Source of the DNA: JBBIMP01 sp037444305
GTDB lineage: Bacteria; Acidobacteriota; UBA6911
NCBI GenBank assembly: GCA_037444305.1
Contig: JBBIMP010000033.1
Span: 1 to 59,636 of the forward strand
Length of the DNA stretch: 59,636 nt
Reading direction: 5' to 3'
The position numbers and the translations under genes were made by a program. Position 1 is the first letter of the stretch; each line of letters begins with the position of its first letter. The notes under the pieces are model-generated. The model was not told the DNA's origin. It did no database searches and saw only the letters and a list, made by a program, of their open reading frames with translations. Below, piece after piece: positions 50,506 to 59,636 of this stretch.

Positions 50506-52488
50506 ATGACCGGCACTTCCCCGACGGCCAGGAGCCGTCCTCTATCCATCTCTATTCAGCTCTCACTTCTGTTTCTCGTCACCTTCCTGCTGATCCTTGT
50601 TTACACGATCCACAGGACGGACAAGTTTGCCGAGGCTACAGCCAAAAGCGAACAAGGGACAAAGCGCCTGCAGCAAACCCTGCGCCTTCAGGAGGAAATC
50701 CGGCAAGAAATCGAGGAAATGCTCCAGGACCTGCTGCTGCAGCTGGAGAGGCCCGATCCGACCTATCTTGGGAGACTGCGGCAGGCGCAACAGCGGCTCG
50801 GAGAACTTCAGACCGAGTACCTGAAGCTGGACATCGACCGCCAGGAGCGGATGTCCGTCGAGAGAATCAGAAATTACTCGGCGGAACTGGGATTGCTGTC
50901 CCTTCAGGTTTTTGAGCGCCTGCGGGAAGGTGACCGCGAAGAGGTTGCCGGCCGCATCCCCCTCGTTCAATCAATGGCCAACGCGGTGGAGATCGAGTTC
51001 GCCACGCTCAGCCGCCTCCACCTGCAGAAGGTGGAGCAATCCCAGGCGATCCTTCAGGAAGTCGTCATCGGGGGATACATTGCCATCTACGCCTTCGCTG
51101 CCGCGCTCATCTTCTGCCTGGGAGCGCTCCTGTTGCTGTTGCGCCGGCGTGTATTCCAGCCGATGAAATCGATCGCCGCCCTGTTCGATGAAATCCGCAA
51201 TGGAAATTTTGCGGCGCGCGCCGAGGTCGGCCGGCTGGATGAAATGGGACGCATCGCCCGCGACGTAAATCGCATGACTGAATCGCTGGAGGCGAGCTAC
51301 TCCCAGATGGAGCACACGATCGAGGAGCGCACCAGGCAGCTCCGTGACATGCAGGAGCAGTTCGTGCAGGCAGCCAAGATGTCTTCTCTTGGGGAACTGG
51401 TCAGTGGCGTCGCCCACGAGTTGAACAACCCACTTACCAGCATCATGGGTTTTTCAGAGCTGGCCAGAATGGAACTGAGTTCCGGGAAATGCGGCCCGGA
51501 GGAGATCATGATGCTGGAGGCGGTTAACTCCGAAGCCGCCCGATGCCGCGACATTGTGGCCGGCCTGCTGCAGTTCGCGCGCCGGGAGGGTCCCATCACC
51601 GAGGAGCTCCGGATCAACGAGATCGTCGAGAAGGTCCTCCGCATCCGCGAGCGGGAACTGGCGGTTCGGAATATTTCCGTTGTCCGCAAGTATGATCACG
51701 CCGATCCCGTCGTGCTCGCAGATCCTAACAAGATGCAGCAGGTCGTGCTCAACCTGATCAATAACGCGGGGGATGCCATTCTCGAAAAGGGGGAGCAGGG
51801 TAGAATTGAGGTCAGCACCAAGGCGGTCGATGGCAGAGTTGTCCTCCAGGTTCAGGACACGGGCATAGGAATCAGCGAACCCGACAGAGTTTTTGATCCT
51901 TTTTACACCACCAAGGAGATCGGCAAGGGCACCGGGCTGGGCCTGAGCATCTGCTACGGCATTGTCCAGGAGCATTCGGGCGAGATCCGCGCCGAGAACT
52001 GGGCCGAGGGGGCTCGCTTTATCGTAAGCCTTCCGGCTGCGCCGCCGGCTGCGGAGGTGGAGGAGCCGTCCTCCGCGAGACAGGAAGCGGCGATCCTGGA
52101 TACTCGGGCGGCAAGCCGCGTCCTGGTTGTGGACGACGAGGAGCCGCTCTTGAAGCTGCAGACCGCTTTCCTCGCCAGGATGGGATGCGAATCGATTGCG
52201 CTGACCACGGGGGCGGCGGCGCAGCACTATCTCGAAACCAATTTGGTGGACGTTATCATATCGGACGTACGTATGCCGGGAAAGGTAAACGGCATGCAGC
52301 TCTACGAATGGGTGAAGCAGCGAAGCCCCGACCTGGCCGGCCGTTTCATCTTCATTTCGGGAGACATGGCAGGAATGCTTGCGGGAAGTTCCTCGACAGA
52401 TCTCCCGGTTCCGCGCATTCGCAAGCCTTTTACATTCGAGGAATACTCGCGCGCGGTGCGAATGCTGATGGAGGAGCCCAATGAATAG
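50506..52488 (+). CDS. Hybrid sensor histidine kinase with C-terminal receiver
   Basis: 660 residues. TM1 about 16-35, a helical extracytoplasmic region (36-186), TM2 about 187-212, HAMP (212-265), coiled coil, then HisKA with the H-box GVAHELNNPLTS (His304). HATPase: N-box NLINNAGDA, G1 DTGIGI (451-456), G2 GTGLGL. A receiver domain follows at about 537-655 (VVDDEEPLL, phospho-acceptor Asp587 in IISDVRMP). The periplasmic domain is helical, of the kind that senses through an accessory protein. Its stop overlaps the start of the following substrate-binding protein (52481), which is thus a likely sensory partner. Confidence 0.92.
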   Translation: MTGTSPTARSRPLSISIQLSLLFLVTFLLILVYTIHRTDKFAEATAKSEQGTKRLQQTLRLQEEIRQEIEEMLQDLLLQLERPDPTYLGRLRQAQQRLGELQTEYLKLDIDRQERMSVERIRNYSAELGLLSLQVFERLREGDREEVAGRIPLVQSMANAVEIEFATLSRLHLQKVEQSQAILQEVVIGGYIAIYAFAAALIFCLGALLLLLRRRVFQPMKSIAALFDEIRNGNFAARAEVGRLDEMGRIARDVNRMTESLEASYSQMEHTIEERTRQLRDMQEQFVQAAKMSSLGELVSGVAHELNNPLTSIMGFSELARMELSSGKCGPEEIMMLEAVNSEAARCRDIVAGLLQFARREGPITEELRINEIVEKVLRIRERELAVRNISVVRKYDHADPVVLADPNKMQQVVLNLINNAGDAILEKGEQGRIEVSTKAVDGRVVLQVQDTGIGISEPDRVFDPFYTTKEIGKGTGLGLSICYGIVQEHSGEIRAENWAEGARFIVSLPAAPPAAEVEEPSSARQEAAILDTRAASRVLVVDDEEPLLKLQTAFLARMGCESIALTTGAAAQHYLETNLVDVIISDVRMPGKVNGMQLYEWVKQRSPDLAGRFIFISGDMAGMLAGSSSTDLPVPRIRKPFTFEEYSRAVRMLMEEPNE

Positions 52489-53623
52489 GCATCGTGCCGT
52501 CATTCTCTCCCTGCTTGTTCTGGCGGCTTTGACCGCCGCCTGCAGCCGCAAACCCGAGCGGGTGCTTTTTGGCGTTGCCTTGACCCAGAGCAACCATCCG
52601 GCAGTGGAAATGGCGGTACGGGAGATCAACGCCGGCGGCGGCGTGAACGGCGTACCGATCGAACTGGCGGGCTTGGATTGGAAGGTTGCCTCCACCTTCC
52701 AGCCCCAGGACATTCTCGATTGGGCCGACCGGTTCGCGGCCATGCCCGAACTCGTAGCCGTTATCGGCCACAGCGACAGCGCCTCCACCCTGTCTGCCGC
52801 CGCCGTCTACAACCGGCACGAGATCCCGCAGATCGTGACGATCGCGACGAATCCCGCCATCACCAACATCGGGGACTGGACTTACCGGCTCTGCATCTCC
52901 GACCTGGCCCAGGGGCCGGCCCTCGCCGAGTACGCCGTCGAGGAATGGGGCAAGAAAAAAATCGGGATCTTCTATGTGAACGACGATTACGGCAGGGGCC
53001 TGGCCTCGATTTTCGAGAAGCGGATTCTCGAATTGGGCGGGGCCATCGCCTTCAGCGTGATGCACCGCAACACGCCCGCGGAGGAGGACCTCGATCTGAT
53101 CCGCTCCACGCTGGGGAGAGCCAAACTGGAGGGGGAACCCGACCTGATCGCCCTGTTTCAGAGAGCTCCCGCCGCGCGGGAAACAATGAAGGCCATCCGG
53201 GAGGCGAACCTCGACACCGACATTCTGGGCGGCGACAACCTTTCAACCCTGGGGTATAGCTTCGCACCCGAGCACAATTTCCGGGTTCGCTTTTCACAGT
53301 TCTTCTTCCCCGATCCAGACAGCGAGCGGACGGCGAGTTTCCTGGAGGGTCTGCAGCGGACAACGAACCAACGGGCCGACTATGGCCACGCGCTAGCCTA
53401 CGACGCCGTCCACCTGCTCCGTGACGCGATCCTGGCGAAAGGTTTCACCCGTGCGGGCGTCAAGGCATTCCTCGACAGCCTCATCGAGCACAAAACCAGG
53501 GTGGAGGGGGTGGCCGGAGCCTACGTAATCGGGCCCGACCACGACGCCCGCCGCGCGTTCCACATCGTCGAAATCCGCGGCGGCTCGGAGGTTCTCCTGA
53601 AGACGCTGCGCGCGACCCTCTGA
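52481..53623 (+). CDS. Periplasmic branched-chain-amino-acid-type substrate-binding lipoprotein
   Basis: 380 residues with a lipoprotein signal (lipobox LTAAC, Cys21). A periplasmic-binding-protein type I fold (LivJ-like, Peripla_BP_6): LFGVALTQSNHPAVEMAVREINAGGGVNG, VAVIGHSDSASTLSAAAVYN, and the second lobe IFYVNDDYGRGLASIFEKR. ABC-transporter permease and ATPase genes are absent. It overlaps the hybrid kinase by 8 bases, which suggests that it presents its ligand to the kinase, as in LuxP/LuxQ-like or NIT-type systems. The ligand is not determined. Confidence 0.9.
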   Translation: MNRHRAVILSLLVLAALTAACSRKPERVLFGVALTQSNHPAVEMAVREINAGGGVNGVPIELAGLDWKVASTFQPQDILDWADRFAAMPELVAVIGHSDSASTLSAAAVYNRHEIPQIVTIATNPAITNIGDWTYRLCISDLAQGPALAEYAVEEWGKKKIGIFYVNDDYGRGLASIFEKRILELGGAIAFSVMHRNTPAEEDLDLIRSTLGRAKLEGEPDLIALFQRAPAARETMKAIREANLDTDILGGDNLSTLGYSFAPEHNFRVRFSQFFFPDPDSERTASFLEGLQRTTNQRADYGHALAYDAVHLLRDAILAKGFTRAGVKAFLDSLIEHKTRVEGVAGAYVIGPDHDARRAFHIVEIRGGSEVLLKTLRATL

Positions 53624-53637
53624 CCGCGCAGCTCATT

Positions 53638-54441
53638 TCAGACGAGGCAGAGCCCGCCGTCGACCGGCAGGACGACGCCGTTGAGATAAGCCCCCGCGGG
53701 CGACGCCAGGTAAATCGCCGCTCCCGCGATATCCATGGGTTGCCCGATCCTCCCGCGCGGGCACGCAGCTTCGATCTCGGCCCGGTGCCTTTGCAGCAGC
53801 ACCCGCGTCATCCGGCTCTCGAACGGTCCGGGCGCGATGGCGTTCACCGTGATGCGTCGCGGCCCCAAGCGGACCGCCAGGACCCGGGTCATCTGATGCA
53901 CCGCGGCTTTGCCTGCCGCGTAGGCGTAATTCTCCACCTCAGGGACCCGGATCCCGTCGATCGAGCCGATGTTGATGACGCGCGCCGGGTCGGCCGCAGT
54001 ACCTGCCTTCTCGAGCAGAGGCAGCAGGTCGCGCACGAGCATGAAGGGGGCCTTGACGTTCAGCGTCATGACCTTGTCGAAGCCCGCCTCGGGGTATTCC
54101 TCCAGCGGCGCGGCCCACACGGCGCCGGCGTTGTTGACCAGGATTTGGAGCGTCCCTTCGCGTTCTCGGATCTCTTCCACAAGCTTCGTACGCCCCTCAT
54201 CCGTCGAGAGGTCCGCCGGGAGCGGGATGCAGCTCCCCCCCGCCGATAATTCCGCCGCGACGGTGTCGCAGGCTTCCTTTTTGCGCGAGGAAATGTAGAC
54301 GCGGGCGCCGGCCCGGACGAAGGCACGGGCGATCATCAGCCCGATGCCGCTCGACCCGCCGGTGACAAGCGCGGTCTTTCCCTCGATGGAAAACAACTCC
54401 TGCAGTATCCCCGAATGCGGGTGGTGCTCGTCCTGGCTCAT
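53638..54441 (-). CDS. Short-chain dehydrogenase/reductase (SDR)
   Basis: 267 residues from the ATG at 54441. Classical SDR with TGGSSGIG (27-34) for NAD(P), NNAG region LVNNAGAVWAAPLE, active-site Ser in NIGSID and YAYAAGKAAV (YxxxK), and the C-terminal APGPFESRMTRV. Often annotated as gluconate 5-dehydrogenase or 3-oxoacyl-ACP reductase relatives; substrate undetermined. Convergent with the lipoprotein gene, 14 bases apart. Confidence 0.93.
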   Translation of the reverse strand: MSQDEHHPHSGILQELFSIEGKTALVTGGSSGIGLMIARAFVRAGARVYISSRKKEACDTVAAELSAGGSCIPLPADLSTDEGRTKLVEEIREREGTLQILVNNAGAVWAAPLEEYPEAGFDKVMTLNVKAPFMLVRDLLPLLEKAGTAADPARVINIGSIDGIRVPEVENYAYAAGKAAVHQMTRVLAVRLGPRRITVNAIAPGPFESRMTRVLLQRHRAEIEAACPRGRIGQPMDIAGAAIYLASPAGAYLNGVVLPVDGGLCLV

Positions 54442-54672
54442 GGGTTCCCCTTCAAAATGCCGGGCATTGCCGTGGTGCTCGTGCCCAGCATACCGCAACT
54501 CTGCATGCGCCTTGCGTACTCGTGAAGAAATTTCACCACCAAGGCATCAAGGTTCACCAGGAATGAAATAAGAATTGTATTCGAGCGGCTTCCTTGCCTA
54601 TGCTCTGCCCATCCCGGCAAACGGAATTGCCGGCGGCATTATCAAACCTGCAAACCCGGGGGATGCACGAAC

Positions 54673-55752
<1,080 letters not shown>

Positions 55753-55810
55753 CGGCCGCACCCGGTCAGGATTGAAAGAAGTGCGCGATGAAAGCCGACC
55801 CGCGACGCCC

Positions 55811-57112
55811 ATGACGCCCACAGTCCAAAATCCAGACCGCTCGGAGCGCAGGCTGGCATGGAAAGCGCTGATCGCCAGCCTGGTCGGCAGCTCCGTGGAG
55901 TGGTACGACTTCTTCCTGTACGGCACAGTCTCGGCTCTGGTGTTCAACAAGGTCTTCTTCCCGCAGTTCGATCCGACGACCGGGCTCCTCTATTCGTATG
56001 CCACCTTTGCGGTGCCGTTTTTCATCCGGCCGCTCGGGGGCGTCGTCTTCAGTCACATCGGCGACCGCTCCGGGAGGAAGAATACGCTGGTGGCGACGCT
56101 GGCCCTGATGGGCGGAGCCACATTCCTGATCGGTGTTCTGCCGGGGTACGAGACGCTGGGAATTGCGGCGCCGCTGCTGCTGGTGTCGCTGCGGATGGTG
56201 CAGGGCCTGGGCATTGGAGGGGAGTGGGGCGGCGCCTTGCTGCTCGCAGTGGAATATGCGCCGCAGCGGCTGAAGGGGCTTTTCGGCAGCGTGCCGCAGA
56301 TGGGCGTGACGATCGGGATGCTGCTGGGGACGCTGTCGATGTCGCTGATGACCGCGCTGCCGGAGGAGCAGTTCCTGAGCTGGGGCTGGAGGATCCCCTT
56401 CATTCTGAGTGTCGGCCTGGTCGGCGTGGGGCTCGCGATCCGCAGGGGCATCGGCGAAACGCCCGAGTTTCGCGGCGCGCAGGCGGCGGGGAAGATCGCG
56501 CGCGTGCCGCTGCTGGATGCGCTGCGCTACCAGTGGCGCTCGGTGCTGGTGGCGGTGGGCGCCAAAGTGGTCGAAACCGCGCCCTTTTATATTTTTTCTA
56601 CGTTCATCATCTCCTTTGGCACAATCAACCTGGCGTTCTCCAAGGCGGCTGTGCTCAATGCGGTGTCCGCCGCAACGCTGGCGGCCACGATCCTGATCCC
56701 GCTGATGGGATGGCTCTCCGACCGTGTGGGGCGGCGGCGGCTTTACCTGGCGGGGACGTTCGCCATCATGGCTTTTGTGTTCCCGTACTTCTTCCTGCTT
56801 TCGCAGGGGTCGGTGCCGATGCTTTACGTGGCGACCATCCTGGGTCTGGGGGTGCTGTGGGCGCCGGTCACGGCGGTGCTGGGGACGATGTTTTCGGAGA
56901 TTTTTCCGGCAGGCGTGAGGTACACGGGCGTGACGGTGGGTTATCAGGTTGGGGCGGCGCTGGCGGGGGGCACAGCCCCGTTCATCGCCACCGCGCTGCT
57001 GCAGGGTTTTGGCGGCGCAACAGCTCCGGTGGCGCTATACATCATTTTCACGGGGCTTGTATCCGCAGCGGCGGTTCTGACGGCTCGCGGCCTCGCCCGC
57101 CCACAGATCTGA
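55811..57112 (+). CDS. MFS transporter of the metabolite:H+ symporter (MHS) family
   Basis: 433 residues from the ATG at 55811 (a TTG at 55772 is an alternative). Twelve transmembrane helices; the first reads LIASLVGSSVEWYDFFLYGTVSALVF, and RPLGGVVFSHIGDRSGRK is the family motif of MHS members such as KgtP, ProP and ShiA; GLGIGGEWGGALLLAVEYAP is another. It probably takes up a carboxylate or osmolyte with protons. Its gene follows the DUF1080 gene by about 60 bases, so a linked carbohydrate-acid function is possible. Confidence 0.93.
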   Translation: MTPTVQNPDRSERRLAWKALIASLVGSSVEWYDFFLYGTVSALVFNKVFFPQFDPTTGLLYSYATFAVPFFIRPLGGVVFSHIGDRSGRKNTLVATLALMGGATFLIGVLPGYETLGIAAPLLLVSLRMVQGLGIGGEWGGALLLAVEYAPQRLKGLFGSVPQMGVTIGMLLGTLSMSLMTALPEEQFLSWGWRIPFILSVGLVGVGLAIRRGIGETPEFRGAQAAGKIARVPLLDALRYQWRSVLVAVGAKVVETAPFYIFSTFIISFGTINLAFSKAAVLNAVSAATLAATILIPLMGWLSDRVGRRRLYLAGTFAIMAFVFPYFFLLSQGSVPMLYVATILGLGVLWAPVTAVLGTMFSEIFPAGVRYTGVTVGYQVGAALAGGTAPFIATALLQGFGGATAPVALYIIFTGLVSAAAVLTARGLARPQI

Positions 57113-57119
57113 ATCCGCG

Positions 57120-57140
57120 AATTCCGCGGAAATCCGCGTG
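57120..57140. repeat. Dispersed intergenic repeat unit (second copy at 58450-58470)
   Basis: AATTCCGCGG, one base, then AATC, one base and GCGTG recur at 57120-57140 and 58450-58470 with 19 of 21 positions identical. Related words (CAATCTGCGTAATCC) occur near 4625. They are of the short GC-rich intergenic repeat type without coding potential. Confidence 0.55.
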
Positions 57141-57205
57141 CCATTCCTCGGGTCCACTCGACCCCCTGTACAATCCATTGATTTGTTCATTCTTCCAGAA
57201 TCGGG

Positions 57206-57233
57206 TTGACATCAGGCGATATCGGCGTAAAAT
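57206..57233 (+). promoter_or_regulatory. sigma70-like promoter
   Basis: TTGACA, 16-base spacer, TAAAAT, followed by an AT-rich tract (TTATATATATATG). It precedes the truncated ATPase by 29 bases. A strong consensus match, the best in this region. Confidence 0.6.
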
Positions 57234-57261
57234 CGCTTATATATATATGTGATATTACGTC

Positions 57262-57525
57262 ATGTTCAATCGCGCACTCAAGAATCGGCTCGAGCGAAAA
57301 TCGCAAAGGAAGTATGGCCGCCTGCTCGTGTTGACCGGGGCCCGTCAAAGCGGCAAGACCACTCTCGCGCGGCAAGATTTCCCTGAGGCTGCATACATTT
57401 CACTCGAAGACCCCATCGCACGCCCGGCCTGGTCGCATCTGTCCGTTTACTCAGCCGCAGAGAGGGGAGAGGACGCGATCGAGAAGAATCGCCTCCCGCA
57501 CATCCACCACCCTGACCGCGTCTGA
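57262..57525 (+). pseudogene. Truncated AAA_14/DUF4143-type ATPase
   Basis: MFNRALKNRLERKSQRKYG then LVLTGARQSGKTTLARQDF, the Walker A start of DUF4143-linked ATPases, with EAAYISLEDPIARPAWSHLS following. Homology stops after about 56 residues; the remaining 31 codons before the stop are unrelated. Full members have about 380-420 residues. A good promoter lies directly upstream. The rest of the gene was presumably deleted; the toxin-antitoxin genes start about 185 bases later. Confidence 0.7.
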
Positions 57526-57660
57526 GCTGGCTTTGCGGCCGGTGACGGCAATCCGGCAACCGTATCCGACGGCACGGCGCCCATGCGTCCATTTTGGCGG
57601 GATCTGTCGAAATAACGGGTCGTGCTGCCAAACAATCCTGATGGCTCCACACAAAATGCC

Positions 57661-57685
57661 TTGACGGTCAGTTCTCATTTTGAGA
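57661..57685 (+). promoter_or_regulatory. Possible higBA promoter/operator
   Basis: TTGACG at 57661-57666 and the inverted repeat TCTCA-TTT-TGAGA at 57673-57685 lie 24-49 bases upstream of the higB start. Consistent with autoregulation by HigA, but the -10 box is weak. Confidence 0.35.
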
Positions 57686-57709
57686 TCTTTGGCGGGAGAA
57701 GCAAAAGCA

Positions 57710-57997
57710 TTGCACGTCATCAGTCGGCGGGCGCTGCTCGAATTTGCAGAAATTCATGCGGATGCGGAATCCTCCCTGGATGTGTGGTATCGGATTGCGA
57801 AATCCGCGGAATGGAAGAGTCTCGCAGACGTGAAGCGCGTTTATCCTCATGCGGATGCGGTCGGTCGTTGGACCGTATTCAATATCAGGGGGAACAGATA
57901 TCGTCTTGTCGCCGAGATAAACTATCGGAGCGGGATTGTGATGATCCGGCATGTGTTGACGCATTCGGAGTATGACAGGGGAGACTGGCGAAGGTGA
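57710..57997 (+). CDS. higB: HigB-type mRNA interferase toxin
   Basis: 95 residues from a TTG at 57710 (GGGAGA about 12 bases upstream); an in-frame start upstream adds 10 residues. HigB-family pattern: HVISRRALLEFAEIHADAES, VWYRIAKSAEWKSLADVKRVYPHADAVG, FNIRGNRYRLVAEINY and IRHVLTHSEYDRGDWRR. It cleaves ribosome-bound mRNA. The stop overlaps the higA start (GTGA), the reverse order typical of hig loci with toxin first. Confidence 0.9.
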   Translation: MHVISRRALLEFAEIHADAESSLDVWYRIAKSAEWKSLADVKRVYPHADAVGRWTVFNIRGNRYRLVAEINYRSGIVMIRHVLTHSEYDRGDWRR

Positions 57998-58398
57998 CCT
58001 CAACTTCAATTGACACAGCAAGGTATGGCAGCCTCCTGGCCAGGCTTGTGCCGGCAGTTATCGAAACCGAGGATGAAAACGAGCGCCTGCTGTCGGAGGT
58101 CGAGGCCCTGAATGCAAAAGGAAATCGGATATCCCCTGAAGAGGAGGAGTTGCTGAAGCTGATGGTGCTCCTGATCGAGGATTACGAGAGCAGAAAGTAC
58201 AAGCTTAGAGCCGCCGATCCGAACGAGGTGCTTCGGGAATTGATGCGCGTGCGGGGTACCCGCCAGGCAGATCTTGTGTGCGTATTCGGCTCCAAGGGGA
58301 TAACCTCCGAGGTGGTTCGGGGGAAGCGCGGCATAAGCAAAGCCCACGCCAGGGCCCTTTCCGAGTTCTTTCACGTCCCGTCCGGCATTTTCCTTTAG
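57994..58398 (+). CDS. higA: HigA-type antitoxin
   Basis: 134 residues from a GTG overlapping the higB stop. The N-terminal half is an acidic helical neutralising region (ENERLLSEVEALNAKGNRI, PEEEELLKLMVLLIEDYE). The C-terminal half is a Cro/C1-type helix-turn-helix (RQADLVCVFGSKGITSEVVRGKRGISKAHARALSEFF), which would bind the operator and repress the operon. Pairs with HigB. Confidence 0.92.
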   Translation: MTSTSIDTARYGSLLARLVPAVIETEDENERLLSEVEALNAKGNRISPEEEELLKLMVLLIEDYESRKYKLRAADPNEVLRELMRVRGTRQADLVCVFGSKGITSEVVRGKRGISKAHARALSEFFHVPSGIFL

Positions 58399-58512
58399 CG
58401 CAGCGATCACACGCGGATTCCCACGGACAAACACGGTTTTTGGTCCGTAAATTCCGCGGCAATCTGCGTGAGCCGCAACGGGACTTTGTACGGCTCAATC
58501 TCACCCGACTCT

Positions 58513-58538
58513 TGTGTTACACGCAACACATGTGTTAC
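58513..58538 (+). promoter_or_regulatory. Operator-like palindrome upstream of vapB
   Basis: TGTGTTAC occurs directly repeated at 58513-58520 and 58531-58538, and AACACATGTGTT at 58525-58536 is a perfect 12-bp palindrome, 10 bases before the vapB ATG. It probably binds the VapBC complex. Confidence 0.65.
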
Positions 58539-58547
58539 CTTCCGAGC

Positions 58548-58778
58548 ATGGATACAACCATACGGAACTTGGATGAAAAGGCCTATCGGGCGCTGAAGGC
58601 CCGGGCGGCCCTGGACGGCAAGACGGTGGGCGAGGCCGTAAACGAGGCCATAACGCTGTACCTCGAAAAGCGGGCCGGGCTCTTCGCTGGAACACGAAGC
58701 CTGCGCGATCTCGAGCCGGTCGCATATCCGGAGGGGACCGAGCGCCTGAGCGAGCAGATAGATGCCGAGGTATTATAG
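58548..58778 (+). CDS. vapB: VapB-type ribbon-helix-helix antitoxin
   Basis: 76 residues from the ATG at 58548. TTIRNLDEKAYRALKARAALDGKTVGEAVNEAITLYL is a ribbon-helix-helix (CopG/MetJ-like) antitoxin start, and the acidic C-terminal tail would wrap the toxin. It lies 8 bases upstream of vapC and just after the operator palindrome. Confidence 0.88.
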   Translation: MDTTIRNLDEKAYRALKARAALDGKTVGEAVNEAITLYLEKRAGLFAGTRSLRDLEPVAYPEGTERLSEQIDAEVL

Positions 58779-58786
58779 CCGCGCCT

Positions 58787-59191
58787 ATGATTGTCCTGGA
58801 TTCCAGCTTTCTGATCGCCTGGCACAACACCCGGGACGTTCACCATGTTGAGGCATCCCGCTCCGTGCCGCAACTTCTCGCCGGCAAGTGGGGGCCCTGC
58901 CTGCTGCCCGAATACGTGTTTCTCGAGGTGGTGACCCTCATCTCCAGGAAGCTCGATCATGCCGCCGCAGTTTCGATCGGTGAGCTTCTCCTGTCTGCCG
59001 GGGAGGTTGAGTTCGTTCCCTGCACGCCCTTATTCGTCAACACCTTCGAATCTTTCCGAAGCGGCGCTGCGGGTCTCAGTTTCGTCGATTCGGCGATTGT
59101 AGCGGTTGCCCGTGCGCGCAACGCGCCGTATGTCGCGACCTTCGATGCAGCCTTCAGGACCATCGAAGCGATCTCCGTCGTCCCCGACTGA
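58787..59191 (+). CDS. vapC: VapC-type PIN-domain ribonuclease toxin
   Basis: 134 residues, PIN domain. Acidic active-site residues: Asp5 (VLDSSFLI), Glu in EYVFLEVVTL (Glu47 likely), Asp101 (FVDSAIVAVA) and Asp120 (FDAAF). It cleaves tRNA or rRNA-type substrates in growth control. Together with vapB it forms a standard two-gene module. Confidence 0.9.
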   Translation: MIVLDSSFLIAWHNTRDVHHVEASRSVPQLLAGKWGPCLLPEYVFLEVVTLISRKLDHAAAVSIGELLLSAGEVEFVPCTPLFVNTFESFRSGAAGLSFVDSAIVAVARARNAPYVATFDAAFRTIEAISVVPD

Positions 59192-59499
59192 TCGAAATAA
59201 TAGCCATGCCGGGAGTGTACCAGGGTCAAGCGGAACACCCAGGGCCTTTCCACTCACCACTTTCCTCGTGCAGCGTAGGCGCCCCCTGACGGGAGACGGT
59301 TCCGTCCCGGATGCCGGTTTCGGCTTCTATGCGCCGACAGGTCCACCCGAGTCCAAAAAAAACGATACCCTGTTGTGGTTTCGATGTTTTCGAGCAGTTC
59401 GGCACCTGCATCCTATGTCAATGAAATGACAGAGGATACGCAAAAGCCGCTTCGACCCGTAAATCAGTGAAGAGCCGTGAGGATCCGTGTGCCATTTCA
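59192..59499. other. 308-base stretch without recognised genes
   Basis: Between the vapC stop and the stop codon of the partial DUF2442 gene. Only short unconvincing reading frames were seen; no hairpin, promoter or repeat of note was found. Confidence 0.5.
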
Positions 59500-59636
59500 T
59501 CAGCCGCAGGGGATGCGGGCCGGGTGCGCTGGAGCGCTTTGTTCGGCGTCCTGTCCGTTGATCCAGATCTCCGATTCCGCTAGGTCGATTTCGTCGTTCC
59601 AGACGACTCCGTAGCCATGGACATCGGCGCGGGCGC
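59500..59636 (-). CDS. DUF2442 family protein (3' end, runs off the window)
   Basis: The last 44 codons read on the minus strand contain HGYGVVWNDEIDLAESEIWING, which fits the C-terminal part of DUF2442 (often encoded beside DUF4160 in toxin-antitoxin-like pairs). The TGA stop is at 59500-59502; the start lies beyond the end of the window. Too short to appear as an ORF on its own. Confidence 0.65.
   Translation of the reverse strand, partial: ARADVHGYGVVWNDEIDLAESEIWINGQDAEQSAPAHPARIPCG

Noticed and set aside
57526..57709. Minus-strand ORF opposite the gap between the truncated ATPase and higB
   Set aside because: No family recognised, no ribosome-binding site, and its composition is not distinctive.

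Overview
High-GC, gene-dense bacterial chromosome (about 62% by eye). The gene content suggests an anaerobic or facultative member of the Acidobacteriota or a nearby lineage. The clues are a DUF2934 protein, large secreted S9, tricorn and M14 peptidases, TonB/TlpA genes, a secreted glycine-zipper protein and an outer-membrane lipoprotein-sorting-like protein, alongside strictly reductive enzymes (fused NfnAB-type oxidoreductase, rubrerythrin, thiol peroxidase, molybdopterin reductase). This assignment is inference; there is no rRNA or tRNA gene in the window. No CRISPR array, intact insertion sequence or prophage was seen.

Layout. 0.06-3.2 kb (-): TlpA-like thioredoxin, TonB-dependent receptor and a small Cys-rich secreted protein. 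3.2-5.4 kb: glycine-zipper protein flanked by collapsed argG/argH and ABC-permease genes. 5.4-10.6 kb (+): fused ferredoxin:NADP oxidoreductase, rubrerythrin, ZupT zinc transporter, radical SAM protein. 10.7-12.9 kb (+): ParA ATPase fused to a glycogen-binding-like domain, its partner, and DUF2934. 13.1-17.5 kb (-): a four-gene phosphorelay (sensor kinase, two receivers, and a receiver fused to a formate/nitrite-type channel) behind a good sigma70-like promoter. 17.7-26.6 kb (-): sulfate importer sbp-cysT-cysW-cysA (CysA carries two USP-like domains), malic enzyme and an unknown repeat protein. 27.2-30.0 kb: rhodanese, Tpx, PruA. 30.1-37.5 kb (-): nested palindrome, M14 peptidase, asparaginase-family hydrolase, tricorn protease. 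37.5-40.9 kb (-): DmsA-like reductase and fused DmsB-DmsC. 41-50.3 kb: flavoprotein, aldehyde dehydrogenase, small proteins, DUF4198-S9 peptidase, CoA-transferase, with collapsed DUF72, mutY and cysK/cysE genes between them. 50.5-57.1 kb: hybrid kinase overlapping an orphan substrate-binding lipoprotein, SDR, DUF1080 protein, MHS-type transporter. 57.2-59.6 kb: truncated AAA ATPase, HigBA, VapBC and a partial DUF2442 gene.

Two things stand out. First, the response-regulator/FNT-channel fusion inside its own two-component operon looks like a directly phosphorylation-controlled ion channel. Second, at least six genes are reduced to recognisable end or middle fragments joined by internal deletions (argG/argH, NatB-like permease, DUF72, mutY, cysK/cysE, AAA_14-like ATPase), while their neighbours are intact. 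This is either a real wave of deletions or an assembly effect, and it is checkable with reads. Other domain fusions (ParA-CBM48, CysA-USP-USP, NfnA-NfnB, DmsB-DmsC, DUF4198-S9) also deserve attention.
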